DNA from: CAYRTV01 sp964505785
Lineage (GTDB): Bacteria > Acidobacteriota > Aminicenantia > Aminicenantales > Aminicenantaceae
DNA: 64,000 nt
Direction: 5' to 3'
NCBI GenBank assembly: GCA_964505785.1
Contig: CAZDJZ010000001.1
Coordinates: 1-64,000, forward strand
The translations under genes and the position numbers were made by a program. Below are positions 9,102 through 18,596 of this stretch, in pieces (position 1 is the stretch's first letter; each line of letters opens with the position of its first letter). Below the pieces are notes generated by a model. The model was not told where the DNA came from and did no database searches. It saw only the letters and a list, made by a program, of their open reading frames with translations.

Positions 9102-11639
9102 TTATTCGAATCTCTCCATGTATGTTTTAAATGTATATATAACCCGATCCCGCACCAATTCCCGAAACCGCTCCTCGCCCCAAAACCCCCGATATTCCTC
9201 TTTCACCGAAAACACCCCATTCTCCCGGTCAAAATCAAAGCAGTCATTCTCCTGATTGGACAGATAGTTCAGCGGCATACTGCTGATGTGAGTTTCGACT
9301 TTGGCAAGCGGATATTCAGCCGGGTCCGCTTCCCGCGCCAACGCATCATAATCCTTCAAACAAACCGGATTATTCAGATAAAAATCCAGGAATCCCTTTG
9401 CGATTTCGGAGACCGGCCAGGAGTTACGCTCAGATTCAGTCGAAAGCAGATAAAGCAGAACCGCCATCTTATATGATTTGCTGGGATGAAGCTCCCGCTC
9501 CAGGTGCTTTAAAAACCGCTCCCCCGGCGTATCCAGCAGCATCTCCTCATCCTCCGTCAAATCACCCGCTTCCTCCTTAAACCGCAGCCAGTTGCCGAAG
9601 GATCTAATAGCCGCTTTGGGATCCAGCTCTTCGGCCTCCGGGTTGGCGAAGACATCCATGATGCTGAGGGAATGGTCCTGGTTTTCGCGGACAATGCGGT
9701 ATTGCTCGAGGAGGTGCTCTTTGAGGTTTTTGGGCTTGAGGACGCGTTTGATCTCGTCGTTCCAGACGCGCCTGACTTTGGTCTCAATATCCACGTGGCA
9801 GATGCGGGGGATGTCGAAGCGGGGCGGGAGCTGCTTTTCGGGTTTAAAAATCTGGACGGAATAGTGCCCGGATAGGATGGTGGGGGCCACGTAGCTGCTA
9901 CGGAAATTGCCGATAAAATCCAGGATGATGACATAGTCTTTATCCGGGAGTTTGCGGAGGCCGCGGCCGAGCTGCTGCTGGAAGACGGTGTAGGAATGGG
10001 TGGGCCGCAGCAGGAGGACATGGGTTATTTCCGGGATGTCGATGCCCTCGGAGAAGATATCCACGGAGCATATGACCTGGAGGGGGTGTTTTTCATCGGC
10101 GAGCTGATCCATGGCTTCGGTCCGCTCTTCGATGGAGGAGGTGCCGAAGAGGCAGCGGGAGGGGATATCATGGCGGTTAAACTGCTCGTTCATATACCGG
10201 GCATGGCCTATGTTGGAGCAGAAGGCCAGGGCTTTGGTTTTGCCGAAGGCGGGGAGGAAATTTTTAAGATTATTCATGATCAGGCGGGCGCGGGTGTCGG
10301 TGCTTAAATGGCGTTCCAGTTCTTCGTCATCGTATCCGGTGCCGGTCCAGCGGATGGGGGAATAATCGGTGGGATCATAGATAGCGAAATACTGGAAGGG
10401 CGCCAGCCAGCCTTTTTCGACGGCGTCGAAAAGGCGGGTTTCATAAGCCACATTGTAGTCGCAGAAGCGGAGCACATCGCGGCCGTCCATGCGTTCCGGG
10501 GTGGCGGTCATGCCGAGAAAGAAGCGGGGTGTGAAATGATCGATCACTTTCTGATAGGACTCGGCGGCGGAATGGTGGAACTCGTCGACGATGATATAGG
10601 CGAAGTGATCCGGGGAGAAGGTATTGAGGACTTTGGATTGAGAGAGGGTTTGGACGGTGGCGAAGACGGAGGAGCCGGGGGCGAAGGCTTTTTTTCGCTC
10701 TTCGCTGGTAGTGTTGCCGGTGAGGACGGTGCCGAAGGCGGCATTATCAAGGACATGGCGGAAGGTGTTGATGGATTGATTGAGGATATTTTCCCGGTGG
10801 GCGATATAGAGGACATTCGGGAGAGAGCTGGCTTTATAATCAAAAGCGGAGAGATAGGTCTTGCCGACTCCGGGGGCGGCGATGACCGCGGCTTTATCAA
10901 TCCTGTTTAGGCGGAAGCGATTGAGGGCTTCCAGGGCTTCCGCTTGGGCGGGGAGCGGTTCGGGCCGCGGGCGTTTGGTTTTATAGGTCTTTCGCTCTTC
11001 CCGGACCAGGTTTTTCTGGAGGCGGCGGTGTTTTTCATAGACGGGCCGGTACTGGTCGATAAACTGCTGGTTTAAGGGAAAGCTTTCCTTTTCCCAGTAG
11101 TGTGCGAATTCATAGAGAGCTTTTTGGAAGATGGTGTTTTTTTCAAAGGCGGTGTTTATTTCCAGGTTGGAAAAATAATTCCATTCGCAGTTTTCAAGCA
11201 GGCCGGAGCGGGTCAGGTTGGAGGAGCCGATGATCATACTGTGACGTCCGTCTTTATGTTCAAAGAGATAGCTTTTGACATGGAAGGCCGGCGGTTTGAG
11301 GGGGTCATAGAGGGAGGTGCCGTCTGATTTGGGGTCGTAAATCCGGATACGGCAGCCGGGAACTTTTTCCGCCATGTGCTGGAGGATATCGGGATTGTTG
11401 AAGTGATTCATGATGGAAGTGAGGAAATAGATTTCGCCGCCTTTTTCGATAAATGTCCGGAAGGGTTTAAGCAGCATATTGACAGCCCCGCTGTTATAGA
11501 AAGCGGTGGCGATATAAATACGGGCGGACTGATGAAGCTCCCGGATAAAGATGTCAAAAAGCCGGTTTTCCGATGAGCGGGTAATAAGTTCAGGGTGCGG
11601 GCTGGGATTATTCACCGGCCTTCTCACAGACAAATTCAT
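9102..11639 (-). CDS. PLD-like nuclease fused to SF2 DEAD/DEAH helicase
   Basis: 845 residues from the start chosen here. The N-terminal third is a phospholipase-D-type nuclease with one HKD motif (FHVKSYLFEHKDG... MIIGSSNLTRSG). Then comes an SF2 helicase: Walker A AAPGVGKTYLS, motif II VDEFHHSAA, motif III GMTATPERMD, motif V FSEGIDIPE and motif VI QQQLGRGLRK. A C-terminal region of about 200 residues has no recognised motif. A longer frame begins at 11780, but its extra 47 residues are antisense-like sequence inside the upstream methyltransferase. The paralogue at 28217 starts at the matching point (MRRPVNN versus MNLSVRRPVNN), so 11639 is preferred. The gene overlaps the methyltransferase stop by 32 bp. 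PLD-helicases of this kind act on DNA and are common in defence islands; the substrate is unknown. Confidence 0.85.
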   Translation of the reverse strand: MNLSVRRPVNNPSPHPELITRSSENRLFDIFIRELHQSARIYIATAFYNSGAVNMLLKPFRTFIEKGGEIYFLTSIMNHFNNPDILQHMAEKVPGCRIRIYDPKSDGTSLYDPLKPPAFHVKSYLFEHKDGRHSMIIGSSNLTRSGLLENCEWNYFSNLEINTAFEKNTIFQKALYEFAHYWEKESFPLNQQFIDQYRPVYEKHRRLQKNLVREERKTYKTKRPRPEPLPAQAEALEALNRFRLNRIDKAAVIAAPGVGKTYLSAFDYKASSLPNVLYIAHRENILNQSINTFRHVLDNAAFGTVLTGNTTSEERKKAFAPGSSVFATVQTLSQSKVLNTFSPDHFAYIIVDEFHHSAAESYQKVIDHFTPRFFLGMTATPERMDGRDVLRFCDYNVAYETRLFDAVEKGWLAPFQYFAIYDPTDYSPIRWTGTGYDDEELERHLSTDTRARLIMNNLKNFLPAFGKTKALAFCSNIGHARYMNEQFNRHDIPSRCLFGTSSIEERTEAMDQLADEKHPLQVICSVDIFSEGIDIPEITHVLLLRPTHSYTVFQQQLGRGLRKLPDKDYVIILDFIGNFRSSYVAPTILSGHYSVQIFKPEKQLPPRFDIPRICHVDIETKVRRVWNDEIKRVLKPKNLKEHLLEQYRIVRENQDHSLSIMDVFANPEAEELDPKAAIRSFGNWLRFKEEAGDLTEDEEMLLDTPGERFLKHLERELHPSKSYKMAVLLYLLSTESERNSWPVSEIAKGFLDFYLNNPVCLKDYDALAREADPAEYPLAKVETHISSMPLNYLSNQENDCFDFDRENGVFSVKEEYRGFWGEERFRELVRDRVIYTFKTYMERFE

Positions 11640-12267
11640 TCCAGGCGATGGCGCGGCTGAGGCTGTCTTTGTCCTGCCGGGCGGCGAGGAGGCCGAAACG
11701 GTGTTTTTGAAGGAGAGCGGTGAGGGCTTTGGGGGTACGCTCGATAAAGAGGCGGCCGTTTGGGTCGCGGTCGTTTTCAATACCGCTGCGGCCGGACGAA
11801 GAGCTTAGGATCAGAATGCCGGAGGGGACCAGCATGGCGCGGACCTGGTTGAGGATCGTCTCCAGTTCATTGTCCGGGATATGCATGGCTGTGGCCAGGA
11901 GGAGGACAGCGTCGAAGGGGAGCTGGAGGACTGTTTTGGCATGTTCCGGGGATTGCTCGAGGGGGAAGGCGGCCTGGAAGAGGCGGTCGGCTGTTTCCGG
12001 GTGATAGGAGCGGGCGCATGCGATCATGGCGTTTGAGGCGTCGACACCGAAGGCTTCGTATCCCTGCTCGAAGAGAAAGGCGGTCTCGCGGCCTGAGCCG
12101 CAGCCTATTTCCAGAATGCGGGGGCGGGCGATGCCGCGGCGGGATGTGTAGCCGCGGAGGGCCTGGAGGATGAATTCCTGGAGTTCGCGGGGGCGGCTGC
12201 TTTCGTACCGGGCACAGATCGAGGGGGCATTGGTCTCGTAATATTCGATTGTCTTTTTGTCAACCAC
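11608..12267 (-). CDS. SAM-dependent class I methyltransferase paired with the PLD-helicase
   Basis: 219-residue Rossmann methyltransferase. Motif I is ILEIGCGSGRETAFL (about 51-65) with the ribose-binding acid in GVDASNAM, then FDAVLLLATAMHIPD and a post-motif strand GILILSSSSGRSG. There is no DNA-methylase motif IV, so the acceptor is more likely a small molecule, a protein or RNA than a DNA base; the real substrate cannot be read from the sequence. It is the first gene of a two-gene unit and overlaps the PLD-helicase by 32 bp. A paralogue with about four in five identical residues (28198-28857) is again followed by a PLD domain, so the pairing is conserved within this genome. Confidence 0.8.
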   Translation of the reverse strand: MVDKKTIEYYETNAPSICARYESSRPRELQEFILQALRGYTSRRGIARPRILEIGCGSGRETAFLFEQGYEAFGVDASNAMIACARSYHPETADRLFQAAFPLEQSPEHAKTVLQLPFDAVLLLATAMHIPDNELETILNQVRAMLVPSGILILSSSSGRSGIENDRDPNGRLFIERTPKALTALLQKHRFGLLAARQDKDSLSRAIAWNEFVCEKAGE

Positions 12268-12360
12268 GGTTTGCCTGACCGATTGTCTTGGGATTGTTAA
12301 TGGTCTTTATTGTATTAAGGATTCGATGGAGTTTCAATGGTTTTGTTTGAGATGTGGGCG

Positions 12361-12962
12361 ATTCATTGGGCGAGGCAGTACAAGATCCTCACGGCTTGCT
12401 TCGCAAGCCTCAGGATGACAAGGGGAGACGCAGTCCTGGGGATGACATGGCGGGGCCTCGGGATGACACACACATGTCATTCCCGGAGCGGAGCGACGGG
12501 AATCTTATGCGCCGTTTGTATGGAGATAGGATTCCGATTCATTTGGCGATGTAGTCTAAGATTGCGACGGGTCCTGCGGACCCTCGCAATGACTTGGGGG
12601 GGCGGCTTCAGCACAGGGATGCGGTGCCGTTTCATTGGGCGGAGGCCGTACAAGATCCTCACGGCTTGCTCCGCAAGCCTCAGGATGACAAGGGGAGACG
12701 CAGTCCTGGGGATGACATGGCGGGGCCTCGGGATGACACACACATGTCATTCCCGGAGCGGAGCGACGGGAATCTTATGCGCCGTTTGTATGGAGATAGG
12801 ATTCCGATTCATTTGGCGATGTAGTCTAAGATTGCGACGGGTCCTGCGGACCCTCGCAATGACTTGGGGGGGCGGCTTCAGCACAGGGATGCGGTGCCGT
12901 TTCATTGGGCGGAGGCCGTACAAGATCCTCACGGCTTGCTCCGCAAGCCTCAGGATGACACA
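12361..12962. repeat. Tandem duplication, 270-bp period, built of R1 hairpin units
   Basis: A 270-bp block is repeated about 2.2 times. The phrase TACAAGATCCTCACGG begins at 12379, 12649 and 12919, exactly 270 apart, and the intervening sequence is almost unchanged. Each block contains several R1 hairpins, for example GGCTTGC/GCAAGCC, ATTCCCG/CGGGAAT and GGGTCC/GGACCC. Because 270 is divisible by three, the array makes an apparent frame of 211 codons (12337-12972). It has no protein-like character and is not called a gene. Confidence 0.9.
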
Positions 12963-12976
12963 GCGGTCTTGATTCT

Positions 12977-13531
12977 CTAATTTTTTACCTGAATCGCTTC
13001 TGTTAATTCAATATAAGACTTTTCGAAATTTTCACTCATTTTTTTGAGCAGATTCAGACGGATGGATTGATTCTTCTCGCTGTATTTCCTGTAAATCTCA
13101 TGGTATTTTTCAAAGCGCGCTTTGTCTTTTTCCAGAAATGCGATCATCGTCAGCGCGTAAACATCCCATAGCATGAGCTTATCTTCTTCGGCCTCCGGAT
13201 CTCCCCTGAAAGATTGCTTGAAACTTGCAGTCGCCTTTTGGTATTCACCCGCACTTGCAAGCATTTGCGCTTTATGAAAAAGGGAAACTTTCTTATAGGT
13301 TGGATTAAGGTCGGGGTGGGATTGGAGATACTTTTCAATCAGCTCAGCCGCAGTTTTGTATTCCTTATTATCCATAAAAATACGCCAGCCAGAGTGGTCG
13401 GTCTGATCAAAGTCGTGCCAATTCATGCTAATCAGCTCATCTTTATCGATGCCTGGGATTTCATCCTTGTCATGGGAAACGCAGCAAACAGCAAGAATTA
13501 AACTAAGATAGATAATGAACCATTTATTCAT
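12977..13531 (-). CDS. Small secreted or lipoprotein of unknown function with TPR-like helices
   Basis: About 184 residues from MNKWFIIYLSL. A hydrophobic N-terminal segment ends in LAVCCVSH, compatible with a lipobox (lipidated Cys) or a membrane anchor. The body is helical and charged, with a repeat like LIEKYLQSHPDLNPTYKK... LFHKAQMLASAGEYQKAT, which resembles one or two TPR units. An upstream in-frame ATG at 13543 would add four residues; neither start has a good ribosome site. It lies between the 270-bp tandem repeat and the LuxR/TPR regulator and reads in the same direction as that regulator. No family was recognised. Confidence 0.55.
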   Translation of the reverse strand: MNKWFIIYLSLILAVCCVSHDKDEIPGIDKDELISMNWHDFDQTDHSGWRIFMDNKEYKTAAELIEKYLQSHPDLNPTYKKVSLFHKAQMLASAGEYQKATASFKQSFRGDPEAEEDKLMLWDVYALTMIAFLEKDKARFEKYHEIYRKYSEKNQSIRLNLLKKMSENFEKSYIELTEAIQVKN

Positions 13532-13620
13532 GACATCAAACATTTTATTGCCCGTGGAACTCTGCCCTGCAGGTTATTAGAAACCTTAGAATGCAGTGTA
13601 TCAAAAAAAGGCGGGAGAAT

Positions 13621-15519
13621 CTACAAGCCGATTTTATGCTGAAGCTTTTGAAATTCCGGATCATCCCGCACGGAGTCACAGTAAGGATCAATCTTAAGGT
13701 AGCACAGCTTGGGATCCCGGTGTTTGTAGGCCTGCCACAGGAAATTCATCCCTTTCTTTTTTTCTCCAAGTGCGAAGCATATAATTGCCGATTCATAATT
13801 GACGGCATTAATAGAGGTGGATTTTTCCCTCAAAGCGGCGAAAACTGTCTTTGCCTCTTCCACTTTTCCCATTCGTGCCTTTGTGATTCCAATTTGGGCT
13901 TCCAGCTTGGGGTCCCAGTAAGTAAAATTATTTTTTTCTTTTTGAAATTCAGACAAGGCCTTGCCGAACATGGATTTTTGGAGATAGACTTTTCCCAAAA
14001 AATACCGGGTACGCACAAAATGGGGATCCAATTCAAATGTTTTTCTTAATTCTTTCAGAGCTTGGTCGTAGCGCCGGGCATAATAATGGATGACTCCATT
14101 ATTCCTGTTGACTACGATAGATAAGGGGTCAAGTTTCCGGGCGGTTTCAATTTTTTCCAGGGCCTCATCAAAGTGGGCCTGCTGCATCAGCAGCAGTGCA
14201 TACCAGTGATGAGCTTCAGGAATGGAAGAATTGAGGGCAATGGCCTTTTTGAATTGACGTTCCGCGCCCTCCCAATCGTATTCGGCCCGGTACATGTTCA
14301 TTGCAAGAGCTGCGTGCGCTTCTGCGAGGCCATCATTTATCTCCAATGCTTTGAGAGTGTATTCTTTGCTCTTGCGGTATGCTTCTAAGGGGATGATGGC
14401 GGAGCTGTAATCCGGCAAGATTATGTAAGAATTGGCCAGGCCGACATAGGCCGCGGCATATCCGGGATCGGATTCTACAGCTTTTTCATAATAATTAACG
14501 GCTTTTTTCAGATCATCTTCGGTTCTGCGGTTGAAGTGCCATTGTCCCTTTAAATAGGAATTGTAGGCCGCAAGATTTTTTGTGTGGACCTTGGTGAGGA
14601 GTTCTTTTCCATTCTCGAATAGATTGATTTTGAGATTGTTGATGATGGCCATTGAAATATCATCTTGTATGGCAAAGAGATCTTCCATTTGGCATTCATA
14701 CTGGTCGGACCAGATAGGGTCGTTGTTATTGATGTTGATGAGGTGGACGGTAATGCGGAGTTTATTTTCCGCTTTTCGCACGCTTCCCTCTAAAATGTGT
14801 TCGACGTCCAGGAGCCTGCCGATCTCTTTGATATCGAGAGTCTTCTCTTTTAATGCATAAGAAGAGGTGCGGGCCGGCACCCTCAGGGCATCTAAATGGG
14901 ACAACCGGTAAATGATTTCTTCAACCAAGCCGTCGCAGAGATATTCCTGATCTTTCTGAGGGCTCAAATCTTCGAAGGGAAGAATGGCCAAGGAAGATTC
15001 CGCCGGCAGGACGGATTCTTGTGAGCGGGGATTAAATAAATGCCATACAATAAATACCGTCGCCAAAAAAACAAGAATCACTGATAAAAACAGGCCCGTT
15101 TTTTTTAATGGAAACGGGAAAAGTGAGCCTTTTGAGCCGGAAGGAACGCTTTCCGCGTTAACATCATATTCTGCGGCCGCGGGAATTCCTGCTTTGTAAA
15201 AGTCTCTTATCCGGTAAGTGAGCTGTCCTCTGTTTTTAACATGAATCTTTTGGAAAATTTTATGAATATAATTTTTAACCGTCTGTGTTGAAAGAAAAAG
15301 TTCCCCTGCGATTTCTTTATTGGTCTTCCCCTGAATGATGAGCTTTACAATCTCTTGTTCTCTGGAGGTGATTTGATATTCGGATGAGAATCGATTCAGA
15401 CCTTCGATATCGGCTTGAGTTTCCTCTTTTTTTAAGGAATGTGATTTAAGCAGCCTGCTTATCATAATGATAATTAGCAGGAGTCCGCATAGAATCAATC
15501 CCGCATATAAGTAAATCAT
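13621..15519 (-). CDS. Membrane-anchored LuxR-type regulator with TolB-like and TPR domains
   Basis: 632 residues. An N-terminal transmembrane helix (about 4-24) is followed by a LuxR/GerE helix-turn-helix (about 49-110; ITSREQEIVKLIIQGKTNKEIA, then STQTVKNYIHKIFQKI). A second membrane helix follows at about 140-160. A TolB-like or adenylate-cyclase-associated N-terminal domain comes next (about 180-300; SLAILPFEDLSPQKD, then IGRLLDVEHILEGSVRK), and the remainder is TPR repeats. The DNA-binding part is cytoplasmic and the TolB/TPR part probably periplasmic. This would be a one-component transmembrane regulator. It is transcribed divergently from the TonB receptor at 15682, which makes that gene its most likely target. 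No phosphoacceptor domain is present. Confidence 0.82.
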   Translation of the reverse strand: MIYLYAGLILCGLLLIIIMISRLLKSHSLKKEETQADIEGLNRFSSEYQITSREQEIVKLIIQGKTNKEIAGELFLSTQTVKNYIHKIFQKIHVKNRGQLTYRIRDFYKAGIPAAAEYDVNAESVPSGSKGSLFPFPLKKTGLFLSVILVFLATVFIVWHLFNPRSQESVLPAESSLAILPFEDLSPQKDQEYLCDGLVEEIIYRLSHLDALRVPARTSSYALKEKTLDIKEIGRLLDVEHILEGSVRKAENKLRITVHLININNNDPIWSDQYECQMEDLFAIQDDISMAIINNLKINLFENGKELLTKVHTKNLAAYNSYLKGQWHFNRRTEDDLKKAVNYYEKAVESDPGYAAAYVGLANSYIILPDYSSAIIPLEAYRKSKEYTLKALEINDGLAEAHAALAMNMYRAEYDWEGAERQFKKAIALNSSIPEAHHWYALLLMQQAHFDEALEKIETARKLDPLSIVVNRNNGVIHYYARRYDQALKELRKTFELDPHFVRTRYFLGKVYLQKSMFGKALSEFQKEKNNFTYWDPKLEAQIGITKARMGKVEEAKTVFAALREKSTSINAVNYESAIICFALGEKKKGMNFLWQAYKHRDPKLCYLKIDPYCDSVRDDPEFQKLQHKIGL

Positions 15520-15581
15520 CCGTCCACCGATAAATTTATACCACAGTTCTTATGACAAGTAAATTTGAAGTGTTCGGATGG

Positions 15582-15597
15582 AAAGTACTAAAGTACT
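15582..15597. promoter_or_regulatory. Tandem AAAGTACT motif in the divergent regulator/receptor spacer
   Basis: AAAGTACT occurs twice back to back (15582-15589 and 15590-15597), with a third, weaker copy in CTAAGTACC about ten bases on. Within it AGTACTAAAGTACT is an inverted repeat. Its place between the LuxR-type regulator and the receptor suggests an operator. No binding evidence exists. Confidence 0.35.
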
Positions 15598-15681
15598 CAC
15601 AAAAACTAAGTACCTTATTACTCTTGTTTTTAAATGATTTTTAAAATAATCATATTAGAAATGTGATTTTTAGGAGGAAAG

Positions 15682-18396
15682 ATGAAAAAAATCGTTTCAA
15701 TGGCATTCGTTGTTTTATTGGGATTAATCTGTGTGGGGAGTCTGGCATATCCGCAAATTCGGGAATCGGGTGAAATACGCGGAAATGTCATGGATGAAGA
15801 AAACATGGCCCTGCCGGGAGTCACGGTTTCCATTTCCGGCCCGAATCTCATAGGAGGGCAGAAAGATGTTATCACCAATCAAAAAGGCTATTATCGATTC
15901 CCTTCTCTTCCTCCGGGGGAATATACGGTTGAGGCGGAGATCGACGGATTTACCAAGCTTGTCAAAGAAGGGATCAGGCTCAACGCGAATATGACCTTGA
16001 CGGTTGACTTCGAGCTTCCTCAAGCTGCTTTGCAGGAAGAAGTCATTGTAACAGGGCAATCTCCCACAATCGATATTAAAGGCTCTTCCCAGGGCCAAGT
16101 CGTCATGACGGAAGAACTGCTGCTGACGCTTCCCAAAGCGGGATTGGGCATGGTAAGCGGGAATCTGTATTATGAAACCCTCAATTATGCCAGCGGAATG
16201 GATGAATCCTACAGCGCGTACGGCGGCTATGACCGGGGATATGCCAATGCCTATCATATGGACGGGGTCGATGTCTCCAGCCCGATTTGGGGGACTCCGG
16301 AATTTTCTCCAGATGTCAATATCATGGAGGAGGTCGCCATTCAAGGATTGGGACTTCCCGCCGAGTACGGGGAATATACCGGAACGGTCCTGACCGCAGT
16401 GACAAAATCGGGGTCCAACAAACTCTCCGGCATGGTTGATCTCGGATTCCGTGGGAATAACTGGAATTCCGAGAATAGAAGCGGTATCCCCGATGAGGAT
16501 CTTGCTTTTCCCTCGATTAAGACCGAAGAGTTTTCAACTCCTAATTTTTATGAGGGCGGTTTTCAAATCGGCGGGAAGGTGATTCATGACAAACTGTGGT
16601 TTTTTGCTTCCGGCCAGTACGCGAGAAGCGTCGCGGATGTGCTGGGAACTGACTATGAAACCACCACAACCAGTCCCAAGTCCTTTGTCAAGATGAGCTA
16701 TCAGCTCAATCCCGCGAACAGGTTTAATCTTTCCGCCAATTATACTGACCGTGAACATGTCCATATTGGAGGCGGCGCCAATGTTGCCGTCGAGGCCACG
16801 TCCATTCTCTCTGGCAGAACTTGGGTGTTTAACGGTAATTGGACGTCGACGCTGTCAGACAACACCCTCCTCGAACTCAAGCTCGGTTACTACAGAGCAC
16901 AGGGTTTGCAGGAGCCGTCTACCGGAAACAGAGACATATCGGGCGTTTACGATCTGGTAACAGGAGAAAAGTTTATCAATTCCCAAAGTTACAGTGAGCG
17001 CCGACCCCGAACCTTTAATGCCAACCTTCATTTGAATCAGTATGTGCCCGATTTCATCGGGTCCCACGATATCAAAATCGGTGCCGAGCTGTATTTGAAG
17101 AAGAATTATTGGAACTCGGCATGGAACGGGAATGCGCTGATCTATTACTTGAACGGTGTCCCATATTCAAAATGGGAGCGGGATCCGACCCTTTTGACCA
17201 ATAACATCAGGGATTTTGTCGGTTTCATCAGCGACAGATGGGCGGTCAACAAAAGATTAACCCTCAATCTTGGTGTGAGATACAATCACTACTGGTTTAA
17301 TGTTCCTTCCCGCGCGGAAGAGGTGGTCTACAGCAGAGGGGCCCTGTCTCCCCGGCTTGGTCTGTCCTACGATTTGTTCGGCGACCGGAAAAACGTCATC
17401 AAATTCCATTACGGCCATTACTACGAAGGGTTGACGGACCAGTTTTTCGGCAGACTCGCTGACTCTGGAGCCGAAACTGTTGGTTATCAATGGGACGGCG
17501 CGGACTGGATTGAATATTTTCGATCCTTTCGAGCGACTAACATCGACGTCGATCCGGATGTCAAACACCCCTACATCAGCGAAATAACCCTCGGCTATGA
17601 AAGGGAGCTCTTTAGTGATGCTTCGATCGCCTTAAACGGCTACTACCGGCAAGTCGAAAGAACTCTCGGACAGATTGATACGGCCGCCGAATATGTGAAG
17701 AGGACGATCACCAACCCGGGACCCGACGGGATTGTGGGCACAGCGGATGATCTCGGCACGATGGAGGTGTACGACAGGACCAACCGAGGTGAAAGAGCCT
17801 ACCTTATCACAAATCCTGAAAAGGGGATGAATGAATATATTCTTGATGATCACAAGAGAAACGTGACGGGCTTTGAGATTGTTTTCACAAAACACTACTC
17901 TCAGCGATGGCAGATGATCGCCTCTTATCATTACAAGCATGTCGAGGGAAATGTATCCAGAGTCCTTGCAGGAGCCGGTCCCAACATGTTTGTGAATCCG
18001 AGTTTCGGACCGGTCAACATGCCCCATGCGTTCAAGATCATGGGGAGCTACCTCATTCCTTACATCGACGCCTCTCTGGCCGTTCGGGGTTACTACACAT
18101 CCGGACAAACCTACACCGGGACATTTTATGTGTTCCTGCCGTCCTACCGCAGTCAAGTTTCCTTCAATATGTATCCCGGCGGAGAAAAGTTCTGGCCCGC
18201 AAAAAAGAACCTCGATCTCAGCCTGGCCAAAACGTTCCGTTTAGGAGAGACACAGCTGGAACTCCGTGCGGAAGCTTTTAATCTTTTCAACTCCTATGAT
18301 CCGTCCTATGTTGATTGGGCGGGCAGCTTATTCGGGAAAATCCTGAACCTCAAAAACCCCCGGACATTTGAAATTGGTTTCCGGTTCACTTACTGA
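15682..18396 (+). CDS. Oar-like TonB-dependent outer-membrane receptor
   Basis: 904 residues. A signal peptide (about 1-25, ending SLAYPQ) is followed by a carboxypeptidase-regulatory-like beta-sandwich (about 30-115; GEIRGNVMDEENMALPGVTV, then YYRFPSLPPGEYTVEAE). The linker EEVIVTGQSPTID leads to a plug region (AYHMDGVDVSSPIWG... AEYGEYTGTVLTAVTKSGS). The rest is an outer-membrane beta-barrel ending in an aromatic residue (TFEIGFRFTY). Receptors of this architecture import large substrates, often glycans or peptides, in Acidobacteriota and Bacteroidota. The ATG at 15682 follows AGGAGGAAAG. The gene is monocistronic, with a strong terminator behind it. No SusD-like partner is nearby, so the substrate is unknown; the S9 peptidase downstream hints at peptides. 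Confidence 0.88.
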   Translation: MKKIVSMAFVVLLGLICVGSLAYPQIRESGEIRGNVMDEENMALPGVTVSISGPNLIGGQKDVITNQKGYYRFPSLPPGEYTVEAEIDGFTKLVKEGIRLNANMTLTVDFELPQAALQEEVIVTGQSPTIDIKGSSQGQVVMTEELLLTLPKAGLGMVSGNLYYETLNYASGMDESYSAYGGYDRGYANAYHMDGVDVSSPIWGTPEFSPDVNIMEEVAIQGLGLPAEYGEYTGTVLTAVTKSGSNKLSGMVDLGFRGNNWNSENRSGIPDEDLAFPSIKTEEFSTPNFYEGGFQIGGKVIHDKLWFFASGQYARSVADVLGTDYETTTTSPKSFVKMSYQLNPANRFNLSANYTDREHVHIGGGANVAVEATSILSGRTWVFNGNWTSTLSDNTLLELKLGYYRAQGLQEPSTGNRDISGVYDLVTGEKFINSQSYSERRPRTFNANLHLNQYVPDFIGSHDIKIGAELYLKKNYWNSAWNGNALIYYLNGVPYSKWERDPTLLTNNIRDFVGFISDRWAVNKRLTLNLGVRYNHYWFNVPSRAEEVVYSRGALSPRLGLSYDLFGDRKNVIKFHYGHYYEGLTDQFFGRLADSGAETVGYQWDGADWIEYFRSFRATNIDVDPDVKHPYISEITLGYERELFSDASIALNGYYRQVERTLGQIDTAAEYVKRTITNPGPDGIVGTADDLGTMEVYDRTNRGERAYLITNPEKGMNEYILDDHKRNVTGFEIVFTKHYSQRWQMIASYHYKHVEGNVSRVLAGAGPNMFVNPSFGPVNMPHAFKIMGSYLIPYIDASLAVRGYYTSGQTYTGTFYVFLPSYRSQVSFNMYPGGEKFWPAKKNLDLSLAKTFRLGETQLELRAEAFNLFNSYDPSYVDWAGSLFGKILNLKNPRTFEIGFRFTY

Positions 18397-18435
18397 GAGT
18401 TGATTCCTTATGTTGTGATTGACTGAAAACGGTGT

Positions 18436-18515
18436 GCGGCCCGCTTGGTTGAGGCGGAAACCGGCTTGATTCTGATTGGCCGGCCCCTTAAATCAAGCGG
18501 GCCGCAGTTTTTTTT
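18436..18515 (+). terminator. Rho-independent terminator after the TonB receptor
   Basis: Outer stem GCGGCCCGCTT (18436-18446) pairs with AAGCGGGCCGC (18495-18505). The loop contains a smaller CCGG/CCGG hairpin. A run of T follows from 18508. Confidence 0.85.
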
Positions 18516-18596
18516 GTGTCAAAAGACGATGTTATTTTTAGTTTGAGTGTATAATGGAAGCCGCCGGATCGGCGCCGGCCGCGAAGGAGATTTTCC

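Noticed and set aside
10308..10910. Long plus-strand frames opposite the PLD-helicase
   Set aside because: Antisense shadow of a GC-rich gene; the true gene shows all helicase motifs on the minus strand.
12337..12972. 211-codon open frame with internal repeats
   Set aside because: It is a by-product of the 270-bp tandem repeat of R1 hairpins; the translation is low-complexity and has no ribosome site or domain.
15584..15597. Palindrome AGTACTAAAGTACT as a terminator
   Set aside because: No T-run and it lies between divergent start codons; an operator is more plausible.
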